This document shows positions 6,325 to 15,497 of a DNA stretch of 26,214 bases, one piece after another. Below the pieces are notes generated by a model. That model was not told the DNA's origin and made no database searches. It saw nothing but the letters and a program-made list of their open reading frames with translations. Position 1 is the stretch's first letter. Each line of letters starts with the position of its first letter. Source of the DNA: a virus. The translations under genes were made by a program, and so were the position numbers. The stretch is from the IMG/VR virus record IMGVR_UViG_3300034198_005735, positions 1 to 26,214 of that record; one strand, given 5' to 3'.

Positions 6325-9084
6325 TTACCCTAAATCTGCACCATTTACAACTTGGGCGTATCTATTACCTACCGTTTGAATTTCCTGTACTGCAACTACT
6401 GGTGCTGGCATACTAGCAATAGCCTCTACTACGCTATCAATATTCATTGTTTCGGGTCTCACACCTTGCGTAATAATACCACCGCCTGCAAATTTACCGC
6501 CGCCACTAAATCCGTTACCGTTCGAATTATTAAAGTCCATAAACGAACTAAATGCACGTCGGTTTAATATTCCTATTCCCTCTCCCGCTTCCGCTTCAAA
6601 AGTCGTTCCGTCTTCTCCCCAAAATTTAGTACCACCCGCACTGTGTCTTTTACCTCCAATCTCTTGAATACCACCTTTCTCAAATTTAGCACCGTCAATT
6701 TGTGCGATACTTCTAGTAGTCGTTGCAATTACTCCACCAATTTGTATTGCTCTCGAAATAGAAGCTGCGGGTTCGGGTAATACAGACGGAGTTTTTAATA
6801 TTTCAGTAACTGCCAACCCTCCATTTATTAAAGCTGTTGCACTTGAAATAGCTTTATTTTTTCCAAACAATCCCTCTAATCCGGCACCTACTTTTTGAAA
6901 CTCTTGAAGTTGTGCAGTAGTTCTATTTAAACCAGCTATCCTTTCGTTTTCTGCACTTTTTTCGTCTGCACTTTTTTTCAATGCTCTAAACTGATCCTCT
7001 GTGATTTTTTTATCAGTAAGTAATTTTGTAAGCCTTGCTATTTCAATTTGATAATCTTGTTCGGCTTTTATTGCGTCTTCCTCTGCTTTTGTTTCAGCAT
7101 CAGCTAAAGCCAATTCCCTATCGATTGCTAATTGCTCTGCTTTTCTTTGTTTAACTTGCTCTTCAAGTGTTTTTTTATTTGCCTGAATAGTCGCGTCGGT
7201 TTCCCCTGATATTTTTATTCTCTCGGTTTCGAATTCTATTTCTGCAACGGTAAGAGCTTCGTTGTTTAATTTTTTAGCCTCTAATTTAGCAACATCAATC
7301 CCTTTGTCTTTTGCTAGATTATCAATTCTTTTTTGCTCAATTAATTTTAGCCTGCGTTCCTCTTCTGCAACTAATTCGGAAGTCAAAGTTTCTGCACCTA
7401 TTAATTTAGATTTGTTGGTTTCTAAAAATAAGTTTAATTCGGCATTTGCAAATTGTAAAAGCGTATCAGCTTGCTTTTTTGCGTAACCTTGCGAAATATT
7501 TAATTTTTCTAATTCATATTGCTCTTTAGTAATTTTGCCTTTATCAAATTGTAATTGCAAATTTTCGTTTTCTTTTACAAATAATTTTTGGTTAAAATCT
7601 GCCGTTTCCGCTGCGTTTTTTTGTTTAGCATTTTCAGTAGTTTTAAATATTTCAATTTGGGTATTTGACTTGGCAATTAAATCATCAATTTCTTTTTGGC
7701 GTCTTGCAGTTTCTTTATCTGCTAATTCCTGTCTTTTGGCTTGTGCTTTTTCAGCGTTTGCGATTGCGTTTTCTGCTAGTTTATCCTCTTGGTTTTGTGA
7801 TTTTTCTAATCTCTTAGTTGTCTCATCTTGAATTTTAATTTTATTTAATTCAGCGTTTTTTAAACCGTTCAATTCCTCTTCTGTAATTCTACCGGTATTT
7901 AATAAATAATTACCGTAAGCCATTGTGTTACGTTTTAAATTAGCTACTTCCTGATCGGAAAGGTTACCTTTAATTTTTGCTGCCTCAACTGCGTTTTTCA
8001 ATTCCGCTTCCGCTAAAGCCGACCTTTGTCTAAAATTTGCCTCCTCAATTTTTTGGGCTTGTTGAATATATGCAATTCTTTGTTGTTCGGTTAGTGTTCT
8101 ATTTTTGGATTTTACAATTAATTCATCAAATTGTTGTGAGGCTCTAGCGTTTGCTACTTCCTGAGAACGCATAGCATCGTTTAAATCCTGTTGTGCCTCT
8201 TTTAATTTTGCCGCGTCTTTTGCTGCAGTAGCCATTGAACTACCAAAACCGCTAAAGGCTTCTTTTAAAGATTTTGCACCAGTAATTAAAGCTAAAAAAG
8301 TTTGTCTAATTACATCAACAACTGCACTCATAGCAGCAAAACCTTGTGCCACTTTATCAACTACAGGGTCTAAACTTTTAAATAAACCTACTAAAGTACC
8401 TAAAACAACACCAACGACCGCTAAAATAGCACCAATAGGAGTTGCAATAAAGGCTAGTGATGCTTTTACTAAGCCCATCATTCCGGTAATCATTCCCGAT
8501 AAACCACTTTTAAGTAAGTTTCCTGCACCACCCGCTGCGTTTGCTCTCTCTGTAAAACCAGCCAAACCACCATTTAACGGGTTTATACTTCCCGCAGCTT
8601 CTTTAATACTTTCTGAATAATTACCAATATTAATTTTTTGTTTTAAATAGGCATCGGCATTCTCTTTTATAAAAGCGTTATTACTATCTAGTTTTGCATT
8701 TAAAGAAGTCAATTGTGCCTGCCCCTCTTTTGTAGTTACATTGGTTTCATTACGTAATTTATTAAGTAATTGATTTTGCTCTCTAGCTTCTGCAATACTA
8801 GTAGCCTCTTGACTTAATGCCAAAGTAAGTAATTCGGCTTGATCTGTTTGCGTTTTTGTAGCTTGACCGCTTTCCTGAATTACTTTTATATTTGAAGAGT
8901 AGGCAGTATTTAAAGATTTTAAAACTGCCTCGTTAGCCACAAAAGCCTCAGATGATTTGTCACCAGAAGCCGCTAATTCTTTTTGTGTGTTTTTAAGTGC
9001 GTCAATTTCTTTTTTTAAATCAGAAGTTGATTTTAAAAGAGCGTTGATATCTATATCCAATTCCGCTATTACTACCTTTGCCAT
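6325..9084 (-). CDS. tail tape-measure protein
   Basis: At 919 residues this is the longest protein in the window. Residues 15-160 are helical heptads. Residues about 196-270 are a hydrophobic, glycine-rich block (LAFIATPIGAILAVVGVVLG) that would cross the host membrane. Residues about 290-720 are a long, alanine/lysine/glutamate-rich coiled coil with repeated ITEEQ-like turns. The C-terminus is glycine-rich (KRHSAGGTKFWGEDGT). This is the standard architecture of siphovirus tape measures, which set tail length and eject with DNA. Using the usual ruler of about 0.15 nm per residue, the tail would be near 135-140 nm. The start overlaps the preceding tail gene by 1 nt. Confidence 0.9.
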   Translation of the reverse strand: MAKVVIAELDIDINALLKSTSDLKKEIDALKNTQKELAASGDKSSEAFVANEAVLKSLNTAYSSNIKVIQESGQATKTQTDQAELLTLALSQEATSIAEAREQNQLLNKLRNETNVTTKEGQAQLTSLNAKLDSNNAFIKENADAYLKQKINIGNYSESIKEAAGSINPLNGGLAGFTERANAAGGAGNLLKSGLSGMITGMMGLVKASLAFIATPIGAILAVVGVVLGTLVGLFKSLDPVVDKVAQGFAAMSAVVDVIRQTFLALITGAKSLKEAFSGFGSSMATAAKDAAKLKEAQQDLNDAMRSQEVANARASQQFDELIVKSKNRTLTEQQRIAYIQQAQKIEEANFRQRSALAEAELKNAVEAAKIKGNLSDQEVANLKRNTMAYGNYLLNTGRITEEELNGLKNAELNKIKIQDETTKRLEKSQNQEDKLAENAIANAEKAQAKRQELADKETARRQKEIDDLIAKSNTQIEIFKTTENAKQKNAAETADFNQKLFVKENENLQLQFDKGKITKEQYELEKLNISQGYAKKQADTLLQFANAELNLFLETNKSKLIGAETLTSELVAEEERRLKLIEQKRIDNLAKDKGIDVAKLEAKKLNNEALTVAEIEFETERIKISGETDATIQANKKTLEEQVKQRKAEQLAIDRELALADAETKAEEDAIKAEQDYQIEIARLTKLLTDKKITEDQFRALKKSADEKSAENERIAGLNRTTAQLQEFQKVGAGLEGLFGKNKAISSATALINGGLAVTEILKTPSVLPEPAASISRAIQIGGVIATTTRSIAQIDGAKFEKGGIQEIGGKRHSAGGTKFWGEDGTTFEAEAGEGIGILNRRAFSSFMDFNNSNGNGFSGGGKFAGGGIITQGVRPETMNIDSVVEAIASMPAPVVAVQEIQTVGNRYAQVVNGADLG

Positions 9085-11210
9085 TATATTATTGTTATGT
9101 TTAAAACGTTTGAATTTAAGGTTATTGACTTGCTATTATTTGTTATCACAGCACTTAATGTTTTTGCACCTGTAGTAGAATATGAAACTTTAATAATATT
9201 CATATCCTCTAGAGTTACAGTAGCACCTGCAGAAAAAACAATCGGTTTTGCATATTCACTTTCATTATAAATAGTATCCTGATAAATTATAATGGTTTGA
9301 CCTACGCTTGCAGTTATTTGGCGTTGATTAAATCCAAAATGTAATCTAGGTATTAAATTTCTGACGCTATCTAATAAAATAACTTGTATTCTAGACGGAG
9401 GGGCGTAATCAACTTTTATAAGCTCTACTTTTGTAATCCCTTTTTTTATAAAATTATTTACTTTGTTTAATAAAAAATAACTTGAAAGTTCTTTTATCCA
9501 ATACAATTTACTAAAATCAATATTGGCAATATCGGTTTCATTTAGGTAAATTGTAGCATCAATAATTTTCGAATAATTTAAAACCGCACCAATACTTCCG
9601 TAATAATTCCTTACAATATCCTGCATCCTTAAATTATAAAAACTTTCTACAGGAATAGTTGTAATAGTTTGATGAGTTCCTAAACTTTCACTACCTATTT
9701 GCGTCGTAGTTGTAAAAGTATGCTTAGCCTCACGCATTAAATAATATCTTTTTTGTAAGCCTTTGTACTCTATTGATCCGTTATCTTTTATTTCTTTATT
9801 CCACATTTTATAAACGTTACTTTGCAAGTCGTGAATTAATACACTTCTGTCTTTTTCTGGAGCAAAAAAGCGGGAATTAACCACCGTTTTTGCATCGGGT
9901 AGGTTTATATTGTTTATTAAAATATCGGAGTTATAATAGTCGCTTTCTGCGTCGTTGTATTTGTAAGTAAAATTGTTTTCCTGTGCGTAGCTTCCAAAAA
10001 TATAACGCTCTGATAATTTTTCTACAAATTTGTTTTGCTCTCTAGACCAATCAATAACGCTATTATCTTGTAAAAGTTCCTGTAGTGTTAAAAATTTATA
10101 GTGATTTGTGTATTTATCCTTAAATGGAGTAAGCCCAAAACGGTTAATTATTTCGGTAATAAAATCTTTAATTGAAAAATCTTTTAATTCATTTGTAAAC
10201 GATATTGGCACACCTTGATATTGTGATACTATCAATTGACTTTGGAACGGTGCATTGTCAATTACACTAAATGTATCGGCATTATTTAAGTTAGGTACAT
10301 CAAAATCTATTGTAATAACATCACCGATATTTAAATTTATAGAAATATCTGTATTGTCAGCTGGTCCGATTAAAATTCCATTTACATAAATACTAGCACC
10401 AACCGTAATTGTTTCAATTAATGTACCACCGTAGGTAAAAAGAGAGTAAGTAATACTTCCTGTAATATTATTACCTTTTATTACATAACTTCCCGTTTCG
10501 GGAACTATAAAAGTAGGGAATACCGGTGTTGAACTTGAAGCTGTAGTAACGTTAAAAATCTCAACAAATGTTTGTGTTATCACTGCAAATTTTGGATAGG
10601 TAAGCCACAAGTTTGTAAAATCTACTGTATTGAATGCTGTACCGGAATAGGTAAATCCATACTCAGTAAAAATTTTATTCCATAAATACGAAACTTTAGC
10701 ACTTGGAACTAGGTAATCAATATTAATTCGGTTTGTATTATAAATCATTTTACCATTAAAATCGGCAACTATATATTTGTAATTTAAATTTCCTGTAAAT
10801 GAAGCTACAACAGTTGAAAGCGTTTTCGAATGGTCAATTTCTGACAAGTCCAAATCTCCCAAACTTTTATTTTCAATTTCTTTATATAAGTCGATATTAC
10901 CGTCGTAAATATTTATTTTATAATCTATATCGGTCGATTGAACAACTGCACGCCCTTTGTAAACTATGCACTCCCCATCGTCGGTATAAAGGTAAACTTC
11001 ATTAAATCGGTAAGGCAAAAGAGTGATAACTCCTACAATACCTAAAAATTCAAAAGCCTGTTTATTTTTATCGGTTTTTCGAATTGAGAAAGTATTTGTA
11101 TAATTTGATTGACGATTATTAAGGCTTAAAATATCGTTAACCTGCAAAGTTCTGGCAATCTTCTCATCAGGCTCTAGCTCAATATCAAAACCGTTTATAA
11201 TTAGCCTCAT
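9084..11210 (-). CDS. large tail protein, probable tail-tip or baseplate hub (708 aa)
   Basis: The N-terminus (MRLIINGFDIELEPDEKIAR) and the segment QSNYTNTFSIRKTDKNKQAF at residues 34-53 are characteristic, from memory, of a Bacteroidota phage tail protein family. The middle (about 330-500) is mixed alpha/beta with ELKDFSIKDFITEIINRFGL. The last 110 residues alternate beta strands with SVGQTIIIYQDTIYNES and end in an Ig-like pattern, perhaps a receptor- or partner-binding domain. The gene lies directly before the tape measure and after the 392-residue tail protein, with a 4-nt ATGA-type overlap. A tail-tip role is inferred. No peptidase motif was seen. Confidence 0.65.
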   Translation of the reverse strand: MRLIINGFDIELEPDEKIARTLQVNDILSLNNRQSNYTNTFSIRKTDKNKQAFEFLGIVGVITLLPYRFNEVYLYTDDGECIVYKGRAVVQSTDIDYKINIYDGNIDLYKEIENKSLGDLDLSEIDHSKTLSTVVASFTGNLNYKYIVADFNGKMIYNTNRINIDYLVPSAKVSYLWNKIFTEYGFTYSGTAFNTVDFTNLWLTYPKFAVITQTFVEIFNVTTASSSTPVFPTFIVPETGSYVIKGNNITGSITYSLFTYGGTLIETITVGASIYVNGILIGPADNTDISINLNIGDVITIDFDVPNLNNADTFSVIDNAPFQSQLIVSQYQGVPISFTNELKDFSIKDFITEIINRFGLTPFKDKYTNHYKFLTLQELLQDNSVIDWSREQNKFVEKLSERYIFGSYAQENNFTYKYNDAESDYYNSDILINNINLPDAKTVVNSRFFAPEKDRSVLIHDLQSNVYKMWNKEIKDNGSIEYKGLQKRYYLMREAKHTFTTTTQIGSESLGTHQTITTIPVESFYNLRMQDIVRNYYGSIGAVLNYSKIIDATIYLNETDIANIDFSKLYWIKELSSYFLLNKVNNFIKKGITKVELIKVDYAPPSRIQVILLDSVRNLIPRLHFGFNQRQITASVGQTIIIYQDTIYNESEYAKPIVFSAGATVTLEDMNIIKVSYSTTGAKTLSAVITNNSKSITLNSNVLNITII

Positions 11211-12385
11211 AAAGTTTTGGTGTTATTAATTGGTAAATCAATATTCAAACTCAAATTTGTCATTTTTTCCCTTGCGTTTGTAATTCTAAAAGAACCCGTT
11301 TTTATTGAAACTTCTAACCAATCGTTTGGCTGCACTAATTGACCTTGCACACCAGTAAATAAATAAACTTTTGGCGTTTCTAATAAATCGTTTAAAACCA
11401 ATAATTCATCAGGTGTTATGTTTTCCTGTACAACGGTTAAATTATTTTCAGAGGTTTTACCAATTGAAATATTTGGCGAAATAGTATCTACAATATCATT
11501 ATAATCATTATTGATAGTTCCTAAGTCCTTAGTTGTAAGTGTATCGTTTCCTTTATTGAATAGCCAATAATTCCACCCACCGAATGAATTTAGCCACTTC
11601 AAATAATGCCCGTCGCAAGCGTTACCAATTTCCTCAATGTAAATTCCATTTACGGTATTGTAACCGTTTTGTAAATTAAAATAATCGCTCACTCCGTCTG
11701 AGAAAATAACTCTATTTATTCGGTTTGTATTTGGTAAAATAAAAGTGTTTCCGTTTACATTAAAAGTCAAGTCATTTAAAAGCCCGTTGTAATAAGTAAT
11801 ATCAAAAGGGTAACCTAGCCACTTTTTAAAATACGAAATCGGTTTTAAAATATACTGCCCTGTAATTTGGAAAGGGTATTGAGGGTATAATTGTTTATAG
11901 TTTTGTGGGTTTACGTAAGCACTTAAAAAACTATAATTTACCGTTTCAGTTTCTGAGGTATTATTTGTAAAAAATATCGTATAAACTACACTGTAATTTT
12001 TAAAAATATAATCAGTATAATTTATATTTGGTGCAATTCCTAAAGCTGTAATTTGAGAAACCAAACAATCAAACGCCTCAAAGTATCCAGCATCGTTTAT
12101 AACACGTGTTTTAAAATTATTCGAAGCTGTAATCGGGCTTACTAAAGCTAAATCCGTAGCGTCTGAAAAATTATTAGTTCCGTTTATTAAAGTTGAAACG
12201 CTGTATTTAAAATTAAAATGAAACTTACTAGCAGGATCAGGAAATAATGTAAATACTTTACCACCAAAAGCAACCGTCGCTTTGCTTAACGAACTAATCG
12301 AATTGCTTTTAAAAGTTACGGTGTTGTTATTGTACGAAAGTAATAAATCCGTAAGTGTTAATTGTTTGTCAAATAATATTGCCAT
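11207..12385 (-). CDS. tail protein, possible distal-tail component (392 aa)
   Basis: A beta-rich, asparagine- and tyrosine-rich protein with no membrane segments. A notable segment near residues 254-275 reads CDGHYLKWLNSFGGWNYWLF. This tryptophan-rich motif recurs in tail proteins encoded next to the tape measure of Bacteroidota phages, from memory. The C-terminal part (QPNDWLEVSIKTGSFRITNA) looks like a beta-sandwich edge. It is the first of two large tail genes before the tape measure, overlaps the 708-residue gene by 4 nt and abuts the gp10-like gene with a 1-nt overlap. I take it to be a tail-tip or distal-tail protein; the exact role is inference. Confidence 0.6.
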   Translation of the reverse strand: MAILFDKQLTLTDLLLSYNNNTVTFKSNSISSLSKATVAFGGKVFTLFPDPASKFHFNFKYSVSTLINGTNNFSDATDLALVSPITASNNFKTRVINDAGYFEAFDCLVSQITALGIAPNINYTDYIFKNYSVVYTIFFTNNTSETETVNYSFLSAYVNPQNYKQLYPQYPFQITGQYILKPISYFKKWLGYPFDITYYNGLLNDLTFNVNGNTFILPNTNRINRVIFSDGVSDYFNLQNGYNTVNGIYIEEIGNACDGHYLKWLNSFGGWNYWLFNKGNDTLTTKDLGTINNDYNDIVDTISPNISIGKTSENNLTVVQENITPDELLVLNDLLETPKVYLFTGVQGQLVQPNDWLEVSIKTGSFRITNAREKMTNLSLNIDLPINNTKTL

Positions 12386-12849
12386 TATACTGCTATTTCG
12401 TTTACTAGTTTAATTATTTCTGTTGAATAAATCAGGGCTTGTTCCGCACCCACCTCATCAATTATTTTTTGTATTCTCGCATCGGTTACCACTTCGCTTA
12501 TCAATTGAACGCCTCCATACTCTTCACGTTTCCAACCATTTCGGGCAATTTTTCTAGCTATTAAAAAAGCTAGGCTACTTATTGAAATTTCGCCCTGTAT
12601 TCTATTGGCTATGCCCTTATCTTTTATCCATTGTTCAATAGCATTAATCGGCGGAAATCTTCCAGCCTTACGCCCCGTTTCAAGTTGTTGTGAGTAATCC
12701 TCACCAAATAGCCTTGCAGTCAATCCCGTAACCTGCACTTCTAAAGTATCGGCAAACTTTCCACTGGCTCGCATTCCCTTAGCATCGTAGGCAATAATCA
12801 AATCTTTTTTTAAAAGTTCGAATTGCTGCGATAAAACTTTACTACTCAT
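12385..12849 (-). CDS. HK97 gp10-like tail-completion or neck protein
   Basis: The 154-residue protein has the pattern of minor tail/virion-morphogenesis proteins: an N-terminal helix (KVLSQQFELLKKDLI), then a beta hairpin, the turn YSQQLETGRKAGRFPPINAI near residues 52-71 that leads into EQWIKDKGI, and a helix SSLAFLIARKIARNGW. The ETGRxxGxxPP...I..WxxxKG signature is typical of this family, which works at the head-tail junction or in tail completion. Its start overlaps the upstream gene by 8 nt and its stop touches the next start. The family call is from motif recognition. Confidence 0.65.
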   Translation of the reverse strand: MSSKVLSQQFELLKKDLIIAYDAKGMRASGKFADTLEVQVTGLTARLFGEDYSQQLETGRKAGRFPPINAIEQWIKDKGIANRIQGEISISSLAFLIARKIARNGWKREEYGGVQLISEVVTDARIQKIIDEVGAEQALIYSTEIIKLVNEIAV

Positions 12850-13276
12850 AAACTTTAAATTGGAATGTTACGTATAAACCGCTCATATTGGCATCCAATA
12901 CATCTACAGCATCGACGCTTTCCCAACTTAAAATATCAATCTCTTCGCACCATTTTAATTTTTTTTCAATACTATCTAAAGAGGCAATAATAGGCTCGAT
13001 GCACGTATTGTATTTTGACTCTGCATTTGGTCCAGAAGTTTCATTAAAATACTCCTGTGCGAAATTATCAGGTTTTACAATAAAGAAATTACCGTTATAA
13101 ACCCTACCGTTTTCAATAAAATTACCACGCCTTAAAGGGAATAGCAATAAGTGGATTTTATTCGGTGCTAAATCTGAACCCGCATCAATTAAATTTAGGT
13201 GTGATTTATTACCGTAATGAAATTTTACGTTATTTGCTGTGCAAAAAGTATCTAATATTCTAACTAAGTCTGCCAT
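12842..13276 (-). CDS. probable tail-terminator-like protein (144 aa)
   Basis: Size, position before a gp10-like gene and alpha/beta character suggest a tail terminator/completion protein that caps the tail tube and docks it to the head. Visible features are an N-terminal helix, a strand pair IHLLLFPLRRGNFIENGRVY at residues 41-60, a central helix (IEPIIASLDSIEKKL) and a final strand (GLYVTFQFKVYE). No catalytic motif or membrane segment. The start ATG directly follows the stop of the 57-residue gene (TAAATG), so translation is probably coupled. A generic phage protein of unknown function is the alternative. Confidence 0.5.
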   Translation of the reverse strand: MADLVRILDTFCTANNVKFHYGNKSHLNLIDAGSDLAPNKIHLLLFPLRRGNFIENGRVYNGNFFIVKPDNFAQEYFNETSGPNAESKYNTCIEPIIASLDSIEKKLKWCEEIDILSWESVDAVDVLDANMSGLYVTFQFKVYE

Positions 13277-13450
13277 TTAACAAATGATTGTAATTCCTTT
13301 ATACTTTCCCTCTTTTAAAAATGGCTCTATATCGGTATAAATTTTTTCATTTACCCAAAGAGTAACATCGTTCATGGTTTTGCCTTGATCCTTTAAAGCC
13401 TTTTTGTCAATTTCTTTTATGAATTTGTCAACCGTTAATTTGCTATCCAT
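13277..13450 (-). CDS. small hypothetical tail-module protein (57 aa)
   Basis: This 57-codon frame starts at ATG 13448-13450 and ends in TAA at 13277-13279. The start shares one base with the stop of the 179-residue gene (TAATG) and its stop abuts the next start, so it fills the gap exactly. It begins MDSKLTVDKFIKEIDKKA and is lysine- and aspartate-rich with an amphipathic helix. A run of six A just before the junction could allow -1 slippage that would fuse it to the upstream protein, as in lambda G/GT tail chaperones; that is speculative. Without slippage it is simply a small coupled gene. Confidence 0.65.
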   Translation of the reverse strand: MDSKLTVDKFIKEIDKKALKDQGKTMNDVTLWVNEKIYTDIEPFLKEGKYKGITIIC

Positions 13451-13989
13451 TATTTTTTACTTTTTAATGTTTGGTATTCTTTTTCTACTTGACCCTGCAC
13501 GTTGTTCATACGTAGCAAATAAATTATTTCAATATACTTTTTCGTACCGTAATCAAACGGGTAACCTCCGTATATTTTTGCTAATTGTGAAAGTGGCAAT
13601 ATATCTGAAAATTCGTTTAACCTTTCACCTCCCGCCATTTCCCAAACTGCAGTATCTTCATTTACAGATTGCAATAATTGGCTTTCCTTTCTTTGCAAAT
13701 TTACAAAGTAATTTGATATATATTTTTTTATTTGGAAAAAATTTTGTAGAGGTAAGCAATAAAATTGAAACTCCTCTATTTTCAAGGCATCCACAAAGAT
13801 TGTTTTTATATCTTCTACTTCACTAGAACTTGAAAGCCTTTTAAAAATGGTTCTGACTTCATTATAAGAAAGCTCGTTTATTTTGATTGTAAGCAATTCT
13901 TTTCCCTTTAGCGAAGTGAATAACGTAATATAGGGTAATTGCTTCTCAGGTGAAAGCTCTGTGTATTCTTTGACTGTTATTTGCTTCAT
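13450..13989 (-). CDS. hypothetical protein after terminase, possible tail-assembly chaperone (179 aa)
   Basis: The protein starts MKQITVKEYTELSPEKQLPY, is mostly helical and has no membrane segment. A central segment VWEMAGGERLNEFSDILPLS at about residues 115-134 and the following YGGYPFDYGTKKYIEIIYLL resemble small phage proteins of the tail module in Bacteroidota. It overlaps the terminase large-subunit stop by 4 nt and is followed by the 57-residue frame that a -1 slip at its A-rich 3' end would join. The tail-chaperone idea comes from this layout and not from recognised homology. It could also be a packaging accessory protein. Confidence 0.5.
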   Translation of the reverse strand: MKQITVKEYTELSPEKQLPYITLFTSLKGKELLTIKINELSYNEVRTIFKRLSSSSEVEDIKTIFVDALKIEEFQFYCLPLQNFFQIKKYISNYFVNLQRKESQLLQSVNEDTAVWEMAGGERLNEFSDILPLSQLAKIYGGYPFDYGTKKYIEIIYLLRMNNVQGQVEKEYQTLKSKK

Positions 13990-15152
13990 ACTCTTATGCG
14001 GATTGAATTTGCTTTTTTAAGCGTTCCTAAAGTCATCATTTCGTGATATCTCCAACCGTCAATTGCGTGATTAAAATCATCGATTGGTTTGTTTAAAGTG
14101 CTTCCTGTTTTCTTATCCTTATCCCAAGCGTACTTTCTTAGTTCTGAAATTAAATTGACTGACTGACTAGTTACTAAATACTGGTTTTCCTGTATTATAC
14201 TTATCCCGTAATTGATACTATCTGCACCCTTTGAAACTGCAATTGCGTTTATACCATGCAGTTTTAATTCGGCTATTGATTTTGGTTCTGCACTATCACA
14301 ATATACCGGAACTCTAGAAGTAATCCGCTTCGCTATTTGCGAATTTGTCAATCCCTTTTCGTAGCAGACCTCGTTCAATATTCTTTTATCATTCCATTTG
14401 TAAACTTCAACTATTGCTGTAGGGTCGTTTGTATATCCAAAGTCGCATCCCATTCCGATTAACCTTGCATCGTTTGGTATTGTATCAATACTTTGCCAAT
14501 TATTAAAAATAACACCATCAAGTGAACCTATTTCGCCAAGCCCGTAAACTTTCCACCAGTTCTCCCAATAACTTGAAGTTTCGGCTTTTACTTTTGCCTT
14601 TTCAATTTCTTTTACAATAGCTGGATCAAGTGCCTCGTTATCTTTGTAGGTAAGTATTACAAAGTCTGAATTTTCGTCGTTCATTAATTCATTATGCACC
14701 CAAAATTCATTTGTAGGATTGTAGTCTAAATAAATAAATTTCTTTGTACGTATTGAAAGCTGCTGATAACTTTCAAATGTTACGTTATTACACTCGTTTA
14801 TAAAAAGAATATCACGTCTGGCACCTCGTAGCTTATCGGGTTGGTCTGCACTAAAAAATTCAATGTAGCTTCCGTTTGTAAATTTATAAGTAAGGTTTGA
14901 TTTGTTAAAATTGTTTTGATTGTAGTTTCCGGTCCAGTTCATTATTTTTAAAAAGTCTTTTATAGCACCTCTTCTTAAATGTGGAATTGACTCCGCTACG
15001 ACAGAAATTTCGGAGTTTGGGGCTTGTATTGCGTACTGTATTAAAAAAGGCAAAATCGTAAAGGTTTTAGAACTTGAAGTCCCGCCCTGTACGATTCTGA
15101 TTCTCTTTTTTAGTTTGGCAATTTTACTCTGTGCTGTCGTCTTGATTAACAT
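13986..15152 (-). CDS. terL: terminase large subunit
   Basis: The 388-residue protein has both domains of the DNA-packaging motor. The ATPase has a Walker A at residues 23-30 (GGTSSSKT) and a Walker B with the catalytic glutamate in ILFINE (115-120). A motif III-like YLDYNPTNEFWVHNE follows at 141-155. The RNase H-like nuclease has acidic residues in GCDFGY (Asp237), YCDSAEP (Asp286) and DDFNHAIDGWRY (358-369). This is the PBSX/phage terminase family, which translocates DNA into proheads and cuts concatemers. It overlaps the small-subunit gene by 29 nt and is followed by a tail-type gene rather than the portal. The shorter nuclease end is usual in this family. Confidence 0.9.
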   Translation of the reverse strand: MLIKTTAQSKIAKLKKRIRIVQGGTSSSKTFTILPFLIQYAIQAPNSEISVVAESIPHLRRGAIKDFLKIMNWTGNYNQNNFNKSNLTYKFTNGSYIEFFSADQPDKLRGARRDILFINECNNVTFESYQQLSIRTKKFIYLDYNPTNEFWVHNELMNDENSDFVILTYKDNEALDPAIVKEIEKAKVKAETSSYWENWWKVYGLGEIGSLDGVIFNNWQSIDTIPNDARLIGMGCDFGYTNDPTAIVEVYKWNDKRILNEVCYEKGLTNSQIAKRITSRVPVYCDSAEPKSIAELKLHGINAIAVSKGADSINYGISIIQENQYLVTSQSVNLISELRKYAWDKDKKTGSTLNKPIDDFNHAIDGWRYHEMMTLGTLKKANSIRIRV

Positions 15153-15495
15153 CTAAATCTATATTTTTAAAAATAGCTTTTTCAACTTCAATTTGGTGTT
15201 CAGTTCTCTCAATATAACCCCTCTTTTTTCCTTTAGTTTTTAAATAGAAAATAGTCGCAGTAGTATCGCCTTTACTTATTTGATTGTGCAGCTTACTTTC
15301 TGCAAAGTCAATCGCCATATCTTCAATGCCGATAACCGCAGCTTTATAGTCTTCATCTTCACGAATCCACCTGTAGTGTGTGTTCCTTTCAATCTTTACA
15401 ATTTTACACGCAGTAGTAACAATTCCGAGCGATTTTTCCAACGCTTCAATCATTGCTTTTTTAAGTGTAACATTTTGTTTCGATATTTGTTTCAT
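15124..15495 (-). CDS. terS: terminase small subunit
   Basis: The 123-residue protein opens with a helix-turn-helix (about residues 15-55, ALEKSLGIVTTACKIVKIER) that would bind the packaging site. It continues with an oligomerisation helix around AIDFAESKLHNQISKGDTTA. The signature FYLKTKGKKRGY at about 83-94 is shared by many terminase small subunits. It directly precedes the large subunit, overlapping it by 29 nt, as expected for a packaging pair. The C-terminal aspartate-rich tail (DLDVNQDDSTE) may contact the large subunit. No Zn or catalytic motif is expected or seen. Confidence 0.85.
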   Translation of the reverse strand: MKQISKQNVTLKKAMIEALEKSLGIVTTACKIVKIERNTHYRWIREDEDYKAAVIGIEDMAIDFAESKLHNQISKGDTTATIFYLKTKGKKRGYIERTEHQIEVEKAIFKNIDLDVNQDDSTE

Positions 15496-15497
15496 AA

